From: CAYVTD01 sp964454445
GTDB lineage: Bacteria > Bacteroidota > Ignavibacteria > Kapaibacteriales > UBA2268
Assembly (NCBI GenBank): GCA_964454445.1
Contig: CAYVTD010000010.1
Span: 3,019-67,018, forward strand
Length of the DNA: 64,000 nt
Direction of reading: 5' to 3'
Under the pieces are notes generated by a model. That model saw only the letters and a list, made by a program, of their open reading frames with translations, was not told the DNA's origin and searched no databases. The position numbers and the translations under genes were made by a program. Numbering within the stretch: the first letter of the stretch is position 1; each line of letters opens with the position of its first letter. Shown in pieces: positions 1 to 8,093 of the stretch.

Positions 1-446
1 GAAATATCTATGGCTAAAAAATTCGAGTAAGGAAATTTTTTTGCCAGAGATATGGCAATACAACCAGACCCCGACCCAATGTCGAGTATTGATTTGAAAT
101 TGTTATTTTCTATGATTTTCGCTGCTTCTGCTGCAAGAAATTCTGTTTCTGGTCGAGGTATCAACACAGACTGATCGAGAGCAATGCTTGCTCCAAAGAA
201 GTCAGTTTTTCCAAAGATATACTGAAGTGGTTCTCTGTTTGTACGTCTTTTTATCGATTGGCGAAGGAGGTTTAATTCATCATCGTTCAATGGTTTGTCG
301 TAATGGGTATAGATTTCGATTCTATTAATTTTCAAAGTGTGGCACAATAGCAATTCGATGTTCAAACGGGGGGATTCGATACCCTTGACTTTGAAATAGT
401 TTTCGCCCCAATGAATAATATCAATAATTGACCAAGTTTTTTGCAT
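1..446 (-). CDS. prmC: Peptide chain release factor N5-glutamine methyltransferase, partial (C-terminus outside window)
   Basis: PrmC (HemK) methylates the glutamine of the GGQ motif in release factors RF1 and RF2. The reverse-strand reading frame is open from an ATG at 446 to the window edge, about 148 residues. It shows the PrmC N-terminal helical domain, then the family signature PLQYIFG near residue 75, LIPRPETE near 95, and SAM-binding motif I, LDIGSGSGC, near 120. The NPPY catalytic motif lies outside the window. The gene starts only 7 bp after the pyrB stop codon, so the two are probably co-transcribed. The family assignment is firm from these motifs; completeness cannot be judged. Confidence 0.9.
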   Translation of the reverse strand, partial: MQKTWSIIDIIHWGENYFKVKGIESPRLNIELLLCHTLKINRIEIYTHYDKPLNDDELNLLRQSIKRRTNREPLQYIFGKTDFFGASIALDQSVLIPRPETEFLAAEAAKIIENNNFKSILDIGSGSGCIAISLAKKFPYSNFLAIDI

Positions 447-453
447 AGAAAAA

Positions 454-1389
454 TCATTTGCTAACGTGTCCAGCGAGCAAGCTTAAAAGAGCCATTCTAA
501 TAAAGACGCCGTGTGTAACCTGAGTTTGAATAAGTACATTTGGATAAGAGCTAATGCGGTAATCGAGTTCGATGCCATAATTAACAGGTCCAGGGTGCAA
601 CAAAATTAGTTCTGGCTTGCTTTCGAAAAGCTCTTTGCTAATGCCATAGTACTTTGAATACTCCCTCATTGTAGGCAGCAATCCCGACTCCATTCGTTCT
701 CTTTGCAGACGGAGCAAGATAAGGGCGTCTGAAAGAGCAATGACTTCCTCCAAATTGTCGATGATTTCAATATCCCACATATCAGTATATTGAGGAAGTA
801 ATGTGCCTGGTGCGTGTAAATAGACTTTTACCCCGAGTTTGGTGAGCAAATGGATATTGGAACGTGCCACGCGGCTATGGAAAATATCGCCGATAATCGA
901 AACCTTAAGCCCTTCGATTGTACCGAAGTGCCTGTAAAGAGTAAAGGCATCGAGTAATGCTTGAGTTGGGTGTTCGTGTTTGCCATCACCGGCATTAATG
1001 ACTAGCCCTTTTGTATTTGATTGCAAAAAGACAGGCACACCCGAGCAGGCGTGGCGAACGATATAGATTTGCACGCCCATAGATTCGATGGTTCTGAGGG
1101 TATCAATCAACGATTCTCCTTTGGTTACACTGCTCGAAGACGATTGAAACGACAAAGTGTCGGCTGAGAGTCGCTTTGCTGCAAGCTCGAAGGACAGTTT
1201 TGTTCTCGTAGAAGCCTCGAAAAATACTAGCGCAACAGTAACTCCCTTCAAATAGTCATACTTCAAGCCATTTCGGTAGTTATCGATAAAGAATTGGGCT
1301 CTGGAAAAAATGAGATATACGTCTTCAATAGACAGGTTAGCTATTTCAAGAAGATAGGATTTGCTTAGCTTTTCGTTTTCTAATTTCAT
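454..1389 (-). CDS. pyrB: Aspartate carbamoyltransferase catalytic subunit
   Basis: PyrB condenses carbamoyl phosphate with aspartate, the first committed step of pyrimidine synthesis. The 311-residue product has the usual catalytic-chain length. The carbamoyl-phosphate loop STRTKLSFE is near residues 60-68, the HPTQALLD motif near 140, and HPGPVNYG near 266. No pyrI regulatory chain gene is adjacent. The gene is followed closely by prmC. Other pyrimidine genes in the window (pyrH at 6.5 kb, pyrE at 40.4 kb) are scattered rather than clustered. Confidence 0.96.
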   Translation of the reverse strand: MKLENEKLSKSYLLEIANLSIEDVYLIFSRAQFFIDNYRNGLKYDYLKGVTVALVFFEASTRTKLSFELAAKRLSADTLSFQSSSSSVTKGESLIDTLRTIESMGVQIYIVRHACSGVPVFLQSNTKGLVINAGDGKHEHPTQALLDAFTLYRHFGTIEGLKVSIIGDIFHSRVARSNIHLLTKLGVKVYLHAPGTLLPQYTDMWDIEIIDNLEEVIALSDALILLRLQRERMESGLLPTMREYSKYYGISKELFESKPELILLHPGPVNYGIELDYRISSYPNVLIQTQVTHGVFIRMALLSLLAGHVSK

Positions 1390-1429
1390 AGAATAAAAAA
1401 TATATTAAAAAAATTTTACAAAGATAATA

Positions 1430-1453
1430 AAAAAGCCGTTTTTAAGAACGGCT
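1430..1453 (-). terminator. Rho-independent terminator after the HU gene
   Basis: A 7-bp stem, AGCCGTT (1434-1440) with AACGGCT (1447-1453), and a 6-nt loop. On the minus strand it is followed by a T run (A run on plus, 1424-1433). It sits about 25 bp after the stop codon of the HU-like gene and before pyrB, so pyrB needs its own promoter or read-through. Confidence 0.75.
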
Positions 1454-1477
1454 CTTTCATAGAAATTAGGAAAAAAA

Positions 1478-1798
1478 TTATTTTTTCTTCTTTTTCTTTG
1501 TTGTTTTGGTCTTTTTGGGTTTATCGACCATTTCCTTCAGCGCTTTGCCGGGCTTAAATTTAGCAACAGTTTTTGCTGCTATTTTCATAGGTTCACCCGA
1601 TTGGGGATTTCTGCCCATGCGTTCGTTTCTGTTGGAGATGGAAAATGTACCGAAACCAATAAGTTGCACAGATTTACCTTCGGCAAGCGCACCACTGATT
1701 GAACTGAATACGCTTTTGATTGCCTTTTCGGTATCAACTTTAGTCAGGCCGGTTTCGAGTGCAACGGCATTTACTAAGTCAGCTTTGTTCATACCCAT
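1478..1798 (-). CDS. HU/IHF family DNA-binding protein
   Basis: A 106-residue histone-like nucleoid protein that binds and bends DNA as a dimer. The body follows the HU pattern, with NKADLVNAVA at the N-terminus, GFGTFSISNR in the beta arm region and GRNPQSGEP at the arm tip. The C-terminus carries an extra tail rich in lysine and threonine that ends in six lysines, which standard 90-residue HU lacks; it should raise DNA affinity (inference). The start at 1798 is chosen because GGGAG lies about 8 bp upstream; the frame is open further upstream but that part is not HU-like. A second ATG two codons on is also possible. A terminator follows. Confidence 0.92.
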   Translation of the reverse strand: MGMNKADLVNAVALETGLTKVDTEKAIKSVFSSISGALAEGKSVQLIGFGTFSISNRNERMGRNPQSGEPMKIAAKTVAKFKPGKALKEMVDKPKKTKTTKKKKKK

Positions 1799-2042
1799 AA
1801 GCAACTCCCATATTTTATAAAAGATACATTCTATAACTACTAAGTTATGAGATTTTATCAAAGTTTGCAAGTTTTTTTTTGCGAAAATGCAATTTATTTG
1901 TAGTTTTTTTCACTTTTTTTTCACTTTTTTTAAAAATGAATGAAGATTATTAAAATAAATTCATAAATAAAGACAAATCTTTGTATAAATTCATTTTTTT
2001 CTCATAAGCCATTTATTTTTGCACTTTTTTATGAATTTCAAA

Positions 2043-2537
2043 TTAATCTATTGAAATATATTCCAGAACAAGCAAAAAAAACTTTGAACTTGTTGTGAAA
2101 ATTTGTAAAATTATAATTGCATATATTGTTATGATAATTGCTCTTCCGTTTATTCTATCAAACCAATCCTTGCCAGAGAGCTTGGAAACCGGAAAAATAT
2201 TATATTGATACAGAAGTAAATATATAAAAAAGCAAGTAAGATACCATATAAAAGAATCTATGATAAACACGTATGATAGGCATAAGAAGAGTCCAGGCAA
2301 AAAAGCCAATAATGAAAATTGTATCCCTTGGTTTTTCCTATCTTTAAATAAAAGAAAGTATATAAGGAAGCTAATAAGCCCAAGGGTAATCATCACTATG
2401 CTTCGCAATTCTTGAGGCAAAAAATATGATAATAGTAAAACAGACGATATTAGCACGGATTTCCAAGCGGGCAGAGGCGATATGAAGATTTGGGCGTACT
2501 CGACAATCTCGTTTTTAGTTGTTCTTTTTTCCTGCAT
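2043..2537 (-). CDS. Hypothetical multi-pass membrane protein
   Basis: A 164-residue protein I do not recognise. It has about five hydrophobic segments (near residues 27-40, 46-64, 74-94, 96-112 and 132-150) and a short charged N-terminus, so it is an inner-membrane protein. Its start overlaps the end of pgsA by 23 bp, which suggests translational coupling and a shared transcript. That location hints at a link to phospholipid metabolism, but no catalytic motif is visible. Confidence 0.7.
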   Translation of the reverse strand: MQEKRTTKNEIVEYAQIFISPLPAWKSVLISSVLLLSYFLPQELRSIVMITLGLISFLIYFLLFKDRKNQGIQFSLLAFLPGLFLCLSYVFIIDSFIWYLTCFFIYLLLYQYNIFPVSKLSGKDWFDRINGRAIIITIYAIIILQIFTTSSKFFLLVLEYISID

Positions 2538-3135
2538 CGAAAAATATCAAGGAAATTGTTTTGTTATTTAAGATTATATACTCTACGAGAGTCCATATAG
2601 TAATAATAGTTATTAAAAACATAACAAAAGTTGTGGCATTAGTTCCAGCTATTCTAAAAAAGATAATATTATTGAAAAAGCCGCTTTTAAACACAGATTC
2701 AAGTAAAAGCAAACTGAATACAATCATTTGGAAAGTCATTTGGATGAAAGTTTTCACTTGGGCAGAATAAAGGGTTTTTACATGCAACCCCCTAGACTCG
2801 GCGCCGATACGGAGAGCAGTTATGGCAAGATCTCTTATGATAACAACAATAATCATCCACAAAGGTATCATTTCGAGAGTATACATTGTAAAGAAAGCCG
2901 CAGTGGTGAGAATCTTGTCAGCGAGAGGATCTAAAAATTTGCCAAGCGAGGATTCAGCTCCATATTTCCTCGCAAGCCAGCCATCGATGTAATCGGTGCT
3001 TGCCCCTATAAAATACAGAATACAACCGTTGATAATCATTGTTTTGTCTTCGGATATAATCATTAAAAAGAAAACAGGGGCAATGGCAATTCTGGATATA
3101 CTCAGCCAATTGGGCAAATTCATTCGCATTTTCAT
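2515..3135 (-). CDS. pgsA: CDP-diacylglycerol--glycerol-3-phosphate 3-phosphatidyltransferase
   Basis: PgsA makes phosphatidylglycerophosphate from CDP-diacylglycerol and glycerol 3-phosphate in the inner membrane. The 206-residue protein carries the full CDP-alcohol phosphotransferase motif, D-x2-D-G-x2-A-R-x8-G-x3-D-x3-D, in its first third (DYIDGWLAR followed by GKFLDPLAD). Several membrane segments follow. ATG codons at 3135, 3129 and 3123 are all possible starts and none has a clear ribosome binding site. Other CDP-alcohol transferases share the motif, but length and the NLPNWLSISR N-terminus fit PgsA best. Confidence 0.88.
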   Translation of the reverse strand: MKMRMNLPNWLSISRIAIAPVFFLMIISEDKTMIINGCILYFIGASTDYIDGWLARKYGAESSLGKFLDPLADKILTTAAFFTMYTLEMIPLWMIIVVIIRDLAITALRIGAESRGLHVKTLYSAQVKTFIQMTFQMIVFSLLLLESVFKSGFFNNIIFFRIAGTNATTFVMFLITIITIWTLVEYIILNNKTISLIFFDAGKKNN

Positions 3136-3203
3136 TAATTATCGAAGTTAAAAAAGCAAATCTAAGAAATACTAAAAAAATATTATAATTTATTTTTTCG
3201 CAG

Positions 3204-3341
3204 ATGAAACCTAAACTGCTTTTTTACGAACAATTAACTATAAATACAATTCATATCTTTTCAAAATATAACGATTATCATATTGATAAGATACCTTATC
3301 CAGAAGAATACAATGTAATAATTCCGATGGAAAGGAAATAA
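3204..3341 (+). CDS. Possible small ORF, 45 residues
   Basis: An ATG-initiated frame in the 300-bp gap between pgsA and rplM. The product would be soluble and mixed in charge (it begins MKPKLLFYEQ and ends IIPMERK). There is no clear ribosome binding site and I recognise no family. It ends 23 bp before the proposed rplM promoter. It could be a remnant of a longer gene or a chance frame. Confidence 0.25.
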   Translation: MKPKLLFYEQLTINTIHIFSKYNDYHIDKIPYPEEYNVIIPMERK

Positions 3342-3364
3342 TATAAGAAAAAATTAAAAATAAA

Positions 3365-3396
3365 TTTGTCTAAAATAATATTTTTCCCTAAATTTG
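3365..3396 (+). promoter_or_regulatory. Bacteroidetes-type promoter upstream of rplM
   Basis: TTTG at 3365-3368 and TAAATTTG at 3389-3396, separated by 20 bp, match the Bacteroidetes sigma-A consensus (TTTG or TTG near -33, TAnnTTTG near -7). The predicted transcript would start about 35 bp before the rplM start codon. A second TAAATTTG at 3361-3368 overlaps the -33 element. The match is visual only. Confidence 0.5.
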
Positions 3397-3437
3397 TACT
3401 CTTTTGTTTTAAAGAATTTATAAATTAGGAGTTATCT

Positions 3438-3881
3438 GTGAAAACGTCAGCAGAAATAACGCAATCGTTACGGAAAGAAGATGCCCAGCACGACTGGTGG
3501 GTAATAGATGCAGAGAGCCAAACACTTGGACGCCTTGCCACAAAAGCAGCCACACTTATTAGAGGCAAGCATAAACCAAGCTTTACTCCGCATGTGGACT
3601 GCGGTGATTTCGTTGTGATAATTAATGCAAGCAAGGTGCAAATAAGCAGCAAGCGTCAGGGATTGAAAGAATACTTCAGCCATTCGGGCTATCTTGGCAA
3701 GGGTAAGGTTAGAGGATTTGTATCAATGGTTGAAAAGAATCCCCAGTTTGTTATACACCACGCTGTCAAAGGTATGTTGCCAAAGAATAAGCTCGGCAAT
3801 AAACTTGCAACCAAGCTAAAAGTTTATCCCGGTGCAGAGCATCCCCATGCCGCTCAGCAACCAAAAGCGTTAGATTTTTAG
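3438..3881 (+). CDS. rplM: 50S ribosomal protein L13
   Basis: A large-subunit ribosomal protein, 147 residues, the usual length. Typical L13 stretches are WWVIDAESQTLGRLAT at the N-terminus and the HAVKGMLP segment with the following KLKVYPG near residue 110-130. Translation starts at a GTG with AGGAG 6 bp upstream. It is first in a run that continues with rpsI, rpsB, tsf and pyrH, the common order in this superphylum. Confidence 0.97.
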   Translation: MKTSAEITQSLRKEDAQHDWWVIDAESQTLGRLATKAATLIRGKHKPSFTPHVDCGDFVVIINASKVQISSKRQGLKEYFSHSGYLGKGKVRGFVSMVEKNPQFVIHHAVKGMLPKNKLGNKLATKLKVYPGAEHPHAAQQPKALDF

Positions 3882-3975
3882 ACATTATGTGTTTTTTGTT
3901 AGATGTATATTATTATAAATAATACATTGTTAAATTGAAATATATTGAATACAGATTATAGATTTGGAGAAATTT

Positions 3976-4362
3976 ATGAGTATGATTAGAGCCACTGGCA
4001 GAAGAAAAACAGCTGTAGCTCAGGTAAGATTAATACCCGGCAAGGGTGAAGTGAAAGTAAACAAGCAGCCTATCGCAGATTATTTCCCGGTGGAAACCAA
4101 CCGCATGACAGCTTTTAGACCGCTCGAGCTTACCGAAACCATAGGGCAGTTCGATATCCAGGTTATTGTGCGCGGAGGTGGTAAATCAGGGCAAACAGGC
4201 GCTATGCAGCTTGCTCTTGCAAGAGCCCTTGTTGCTTTCGACGAGAAATTTCATTCGACGCTTAAAGCAAAGGGACTTTTAACAAGAGATCCAAGAATGG
4301 TGGAACGTAAAAAATATGGACAGAAAAAAGCCCGCAAGCGCTTCCAGTTCTCCAAACGTTAA
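3976..4362 (+). CDS. rpsI: 30S ribosomal protein S9
   Basis: A small-subunit protein of 128 residues whose C-terminal tail reaches the P-site tRNA. It starts IRATGRRKTAVA and ends in the basic tail with KKYGQKKARKRFQFSKR, both diagnostic. The ATG at 3976 is preferred over an in-frame TTG at 3964 because TGGAGA lies 6-11 bp before it. It follows rplM by about 95 bp. Confidence 0.97.
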   Translation: MSMIRATGRRKTAVAQVRLIPGKGEVKVNKQPIADYFPVETNRMTAFRPLELTETIGQFDIQVIVRGGGKSGQTGAMQLALARALVAFDEKFHSTLKAKGLLTRDPRMVERKKYGQKKARKRFQFSKR

Positions 4363-4383
4363 GATTTTGAAAATTTTAAAAGA

Positions 4384-4426
4384 GTTTTCTTTTTGCAATA
4401 TAACAAAAAGGAAACTTGATTTTTTT
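4384..4426 (+). terminator. Probable terminator hairpin after rpsI
   Basis: GTTTTCTTTTTG (4384-4395) pairs with CAAAAAGGAAAC (4404-4415) over 12 positions with one G-T wobble and an 8-nt loop. A run of seven T follows at 4420-4426. It would separate rplM-rpsI from rpsB-tsf-pyrH, or act as a leader structure for rpsB. Confidence 0.6.
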
Positions 4427-4571
4427 ATAAAACATGCTTCCGGATATCCTGTGTGTGGCTCTTTAGTAAGGATTTTATTGATAGTTAATACCGAATAAAA
4501 ACTCTAAAGAAGCTGTGCAGGATAGTAGAAAGAAGCAGAAGTAAAACACAAAAAAAGGAGTTATTATTATT

Positions 4572-5546
4572 ATGGAACACATCCTTAAAGTAGAGGATCT
4601 TCTCGCCGCAGGCGCCCATTTCGGGCACCTCACCCGCCGTTGGAATCCAAAAATGAATAAGTATATTTTTGGCGAAAGAAACGGCATCCACATCATCGAC
4701 ATTAGAAAGACGCAAGTTCTTTTTGACTATGCACTCAAGGCAATATATGAAATTGCAGCAAACAACAAAATCATTCTTTTTGTTGGCACGAAGCCACAAG
4801 CGAAAGAAGTTATCGAAAAGCAAGCAAAAAAATGTAATATGAATTATGTCAGCGAACGCTGGCTCGGCGGTATGCTTACCAATTTTACAACTATTCGCAA
4901 AAGTATCAAGCGCCTTGCTACAATTGACAAAATGGAAATCGATGGCACTTTCGAGAAAATCACCAAAAAAGAGCGGCTTTTATTAAGCCGTGAGCGAGAC
5001 CGTCTGCGCAAGGTTTTTGGCGGTATCGAAGAAATGACCCGTTTGCCTGGCGCACTTTTCATTGTCGATATTAAAAAAGAACATATTGCTGTGAAAGAAG
5101 CCAAAGTGCTCGGTATTCCTGTTTTTGCAATGGTCGATACTAATTGTGATCCAGATACTATCGACTATGTTATCCCCTCAAACGATGATTCGGTGAAAGC
5201 CATTGACCTTCTTGCCGGAAAAATTGCTGATGCTGTTCTCGAAGGTTATGAAATTGCCCGCCATAAAGTCGCTGAAATTTCTGCGGATAGAGAACGTCTC
5301 AACAAAGAAAGCGAACCTCAACAAGCAGCTGACGACCAATCAAAAGTTCGCAGAAAAATGCGCGAACGCAAACCCAGAAGAGATGACAGTAGAGATGATC
5401 GCAGGACAACTCAACATGATTTTAATGCTGACAACCGACCGGTGGAAAAGGATATTACTCCTAAACAAAGCGATGACAGCCAGCAAGTAACTGCAAAAGC
5501 AGACCTCAATGTTTCGGAGGGTAAGCCAGAAGGAGAAAATGTATAA
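4572..5546 (+). CDS. rpsB: 30S ribosomal protein S2 with long charged C-terminal extension
   Basis: S2 binds the small-subunit body and helps recruit S1. Residues 1-240 are a normal S2: GAHFGHLTRRWNPKM near the N-terminus, VGTKPQAKE, then WLGGMLTNF near 100 and FAMVDTNCDP near 180. About 80 extra residues follow, rich in Arg, Asp, Lys, Gln and Ser and predicted disordered, giving 324 residues where 230-260 is usual. The ATG follows AAAAGGAG by about 10 bp. tsf and pyrH follow, the classic S2/EF-Ts arrangement. Confidence 0.96.
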   Translation: MEHILKVEDLLAAGAHFGHLTRRWNPKMNKYIFGERNGIHIIDIRKTQVLFDYALKAIYEIAANNKIILFVGTKPQAKEVIEKQAKKCNMNYVSERWLGGMLTNFTTIRKSIKRLATIDKMEIDGTFEKITKKERLLLSRERDRLRKVFGGIEEMTRLPGALFIVDIKKEHIAVKEAKVLGIPVFAMVDTNCDPDTIDYVIPSNDDSVKAIDLLAGKIADAVLEGYEIARHKVAEISADRERLNKESEPQQAADDQSKVRRKMRERKPRRDDSRDDRRTTQHDFNADNRPVEKDITPKQSDDSQQVTAKADLNVSEGKPEGENV

Positions 5547-5672
5547 ACAGCAGATTTTTTTGAAAATGATTAGCTTTATTATTAATACAATTCAATAATA
5601 TTAATACAATTCAATTAATTTTTGACAAAGAATAAAATATTTTATTAAGAATAATAAATTTTAAAAGCGAAA

Positions 5673-6536
5673 ATGACAAAGATCACACCCCAGCTTGTAA
5701 AAGAGCTAAGAGAAAAAACAGGCGCTGGTATGGGCGACTGTAAAAAAGCACTTGAAGAAAACGATTGCGATATGAAACAAGCGATTGAATATCTCCGCAA
5801 AAAAGGCGCCGCTTCGGCAGCAAAACGCGCTGACCGTTCAGCTAATGAAGGTATTATCGATGCTAAAACTTCTGCTGATTACCGAAATGCTGTTATCTTA
5901 GAGCTAAACTGCGAAACTGATTTCGTTGCAAGAAACGAAGGATTCTCGCAATATGCCAGCACACTGACCGATGCCGTTTTAGACAGTGGCGTTAAGACCG
6001 TTGAAGAGCTTATGGCACTGAGCTACAAAGGAGACACCATACAAGGAATGCACAACGAAATCCTTGCAAAGCTTGCTGAAAATATACAAGTTCGCCGCTT
6101 CGAAACACTTCGGGACGGTTTTATTACTTCCTACATTCATCCCGGCAGCAAACTTGCTGTTTTGCTCGAAGTTACTGATACAGATTTTTCAGATGAAGCA
6201 AAATCGAAACTTCGCGATATTGCAATGCAAATAGCCGCTATGAATCCAGCATTCATCGACCGCAATAGTGTTTCCGAGGCTACTCTTGCCAAAGAAAAAG
6301 AAATCTATATCGAGCAAGCAATAAACGAAGGCAAGAAACAAGATATAGCCGAAAAGATTGCTGAAGGACGTATCGGTAAATTCTTCCAAGAGAGTTGTCT
6401 CGTCGAGCAAGTTTTTGTGAAAGATTCCAAGATGGTTGTCGGTGATATTTTGAAACAATTGAAAGAAGACACAGGAAAAGATATCAAAGTATTAAATTTT
6501 CGCCGTTATTTCCTCGGCGAATCACTCGAAGATTAA
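5673..6536 (+). CDS. tsf: Translation elongation factor Ts
   Basis: EF-Ts exchanges GDP for GTP on EF-Tu. The 287-residue protein has the N-terminal UBA-like helix with VKELREKTGAGMGDCKKAL and the core signature CETDFVARNEGF near residue 80. The length fits the two-core-subdomain form. It lies 126 bp after rpsB and ends 3 bp before pyrH. Confidence 0.97.
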   Translation: MTKITPQLVKELREKTGAGMGDCKKALEENDCDMKQAIEYLRKKGAASAAKRADRSANEGIIDAKTSADYRNAVILELNCETDFVARNEGFSQYASTLTDAVLDSGVKTVEELMALSYKGDTIQGMHNEILAKLAENIQVRRFETLRDGFITSYIHPGSKLAVLLEVTDTDFSDEAKSKLRDIAMQIAAMNPAFIDRNSVSEATLAKEKEIYIEQAINEGKKQDIAEKIAEGRIGKFFQESCLVEQVFVKDSKMVVGDILKQLKEDTGKDIKVLNFRRYFLGESLED

Positions 6537-6539
6537 TCA

Positions 6540-7253
6540 ATGTCCGAACCTGTATATAATAGAATACTCTTGAAGCTAAGTGGCGAAGCATTCATGGGAG
6601 ACAAGCATTTTGGCATCGATGATACCGTTATTAAAGAATATGCGTCTGCTGTTAAGGAATGTTACGACGCTGGTTTGGAAATTGGGATAGTTATTGGCGG
6701 CGGTAATATCTTTCGCGGGATACAATCCGCCGACCATAGTATCCACAAAGTTTCCGGCGACCAAATGGGTATGCTTGCCACTGTTATTAACTGTATAGCC
6801 TTTCAGAACGCCCTCGAAAGAATTGGCATCCCGACCCGATTGCAAACTGCAATCAAAATGGAGCAAATTGCCGAACCTTTCATAAGACGCAAGGCAATAA
6901 GACACCTTGAAAAAAAACGTGTCGTTCTTTTCGGAGCTGGCACTGGAAACCCTTATTTCACTACAGATACCGCTGCTGTGCTTCGAGCTATCGAAATCGA
7001 AGCAGAATTGGTAATAAAAGCCACCAAAGTCAATGGTGTTTACGATTCCGACCCCGTAAAGAATCCTAATGCAATATTTTTTAACAGAATTAGTTACGCC
7101 GGAGTTATCGAAAAGAATCTTCGTGTTATGGACATGTCTGCCATCACGCTTTGCCAGGAAAATAACCTACCCATCAGAGTTCTTAATATGAACATCGAAG
7201 GCAACTTGAAAAGATTAATTTTTGGCGAGGATATCGGAACATTAGTTTCCTGA
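6540..7253 (+). CDS. pyrH: UMP kinase
   Basis: PyrH phosphorylates UMP to UDP and belongs to the amino-acid kinase fold. The 237-residue product has RILLKLSGEAFMG at the N-terminus, IGGGNIFRG near 55 and GTGNPYFTTDTAAVLRA near 140, the standard UMP kinase signatures. It begins 3 bp after the tsf stop codon and is the last gene of the ribosomal cluster. No terminator with a T run follows; a fold-back repeat lies downstream. Confidence 0.96.
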   Translation: MSEPVYNRILLKLSGEAFMGDKHFGIDDTVIKEYASAVKECYDAGLEIGIVIGGGNIFRGIQSADHSIHKVSGDQMGMLATVINCIAFQNALERIGIPTRLQTAIKMEQIAEPFIRRKAIRHLEKKRVVLFGAGTGNPYFTTDTAAVLRAIEIEAELVIKATKVNGVYDSDPVKNPNAIFFNRISYAGVIEKNLRVMDMSAITLCQENNLPIRVLNMNIEGNLKRLIFGEDIGTLVS

Positions 7254-7597
7254 TTATTCTGCCATTCCTATTTTATAGCATTTCAAAATACAAATATCTG
7301 TAAACCACTCCCTTTTTTCATCGCCAAGGATAACTTTAATATCCTGTCATTTCCATTATACAAATTTACACATCTTTTTGTCGGTTACCGTATGAGGCTA
7401 AATACGATGTTGATTGGATATCTGTGACAGCCCATTTACTCTAAGAGATATATCTTAGAGGCTGTCTTAAAAGGTATTTTTGTTCAAACAATTTGTCAGG
7501 CAAGGATGCCTAACCCCTAGAAATAATTGGATTTGGTAGAAGAGGCATTCCTGTCTGTCTGGAATAATACTGCTCTTGAGACAGCGTCTATTCATTA
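7254..7597. other. Intergenic region between convergent genes, containing a repeat
   Basis: 344 bp between pyrH and a convergent lipoprotein gene. The first 170 bp hold no recognisable element. A hairpin (GACAGC 7426-7431 and CTCTAAGA 7439-7446, pairing with TCTTAGAG 7453-7460 and GCTGTC 7461-7466) is followed by fold-back repeat copy 1. Confidence 0.6.
7461..7585 (+). repeat. Fold-back dispersed repeat, copy 1
   Basis: About 125 bp, related to copies at 11416-11540 and 55437-55559. The ends are inverted: GCTGTCTTAAAAG at the left and the complement of GCTGTCTCAAGAG at the right. Inside are CAGGCAAGGATGCCT and a partner near TTCCTGTCTG, which can pair with each other. There is no ORF. It resembles a MITE or other non-autonomous element. 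Confidence 0.7.
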
Positions 7598-8083
7598 TCA
7601 GAACAAACTTAACTTAATGACGATGCCCTCTTCTTCGATAACAACATCGTCAACCAGCCAGGATTGAATGCCACTAAGAGTAAAGATTTTAATGTCATCT
7701 TCCATAAAAACATCTTTTAATAGATTTAAAATGAAAGTATCGATACTCTCAGAAACAAGGCAATCAATACCCTCAGCATTAAAACCTTTGATGCGAAATT
7801 CTTTTTTGAACAGGTATGGTTGTAATGATATTTGCATTTTATCGCAATTCTTCTCAGGCATCAACGGCAATTTTACTTTGCCTGCCAACGAAATATACAC
7901 TCTTTTCTTTTTCTTGTCGAAAGCTATTCTGTTGATTTTACTAATAGTTAATTTACCCCAATACTTTTCAAAAGACATTGGTAGATTTGCATTTCCTTTC
8001 TTTTCAAGATCGCGGGCAGTGTATGTCGTGCTGCAGGCAGACAAAGCAAATAATATAAAAATAACAAATAATATTTTATTCAT
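7598..8083 (-). CDS. Putative lipoprotein, DUF1439-like
   Basis: A 161-residue protein with a lipoprotein signal (MNKILFVIFILFALSAC, cleavage before Cys at about residue 17). After it come an amphipathic beta-rich region and a C-terminal half with a helix (FILNLLKDVF) and a final strand (GIVIKLSLF). This order resembles the YceB/DUF1439 lipoproteins, but only the layout is similar, so the name is tentative. The ATG at 8083 is chosen because the signal peptide begins there; an upstream start at 8104 would overlap the previous gene. It probably forms an operon with the lipoprotein gene ending at 8094. Confidence 0.7.
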   Translation of the reverse strand: MNKILFVIFILFALSACSTTYTARDLEKKGNANLPMSFEKYWGKLTISKINRIAFDKKKKRVYISLAGKVKLPLMPEKNCDKMQISLQPYLFKKEFRIKGFNAEGIDCLVSESIDTFILNLLKDVFMEDDIKIFTLSGIQSWLVDDVVIEEEGIVIKLSLF

Positions 8084-8093
8084 ATTTAATCCA

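Noticed and set aside
1506..1820. 104-residue plus-strand frame opposite the HU gene
   Set aside because: It is the antisense shadow of a clear HU-family gene and has no family features.
7426..7466. Hairpin considered as the pyrH terminator
   Set aside because: No T run follows on the plus strand, it is 170 bp past the stop codon, and it leads straight into the fold-back repeat.
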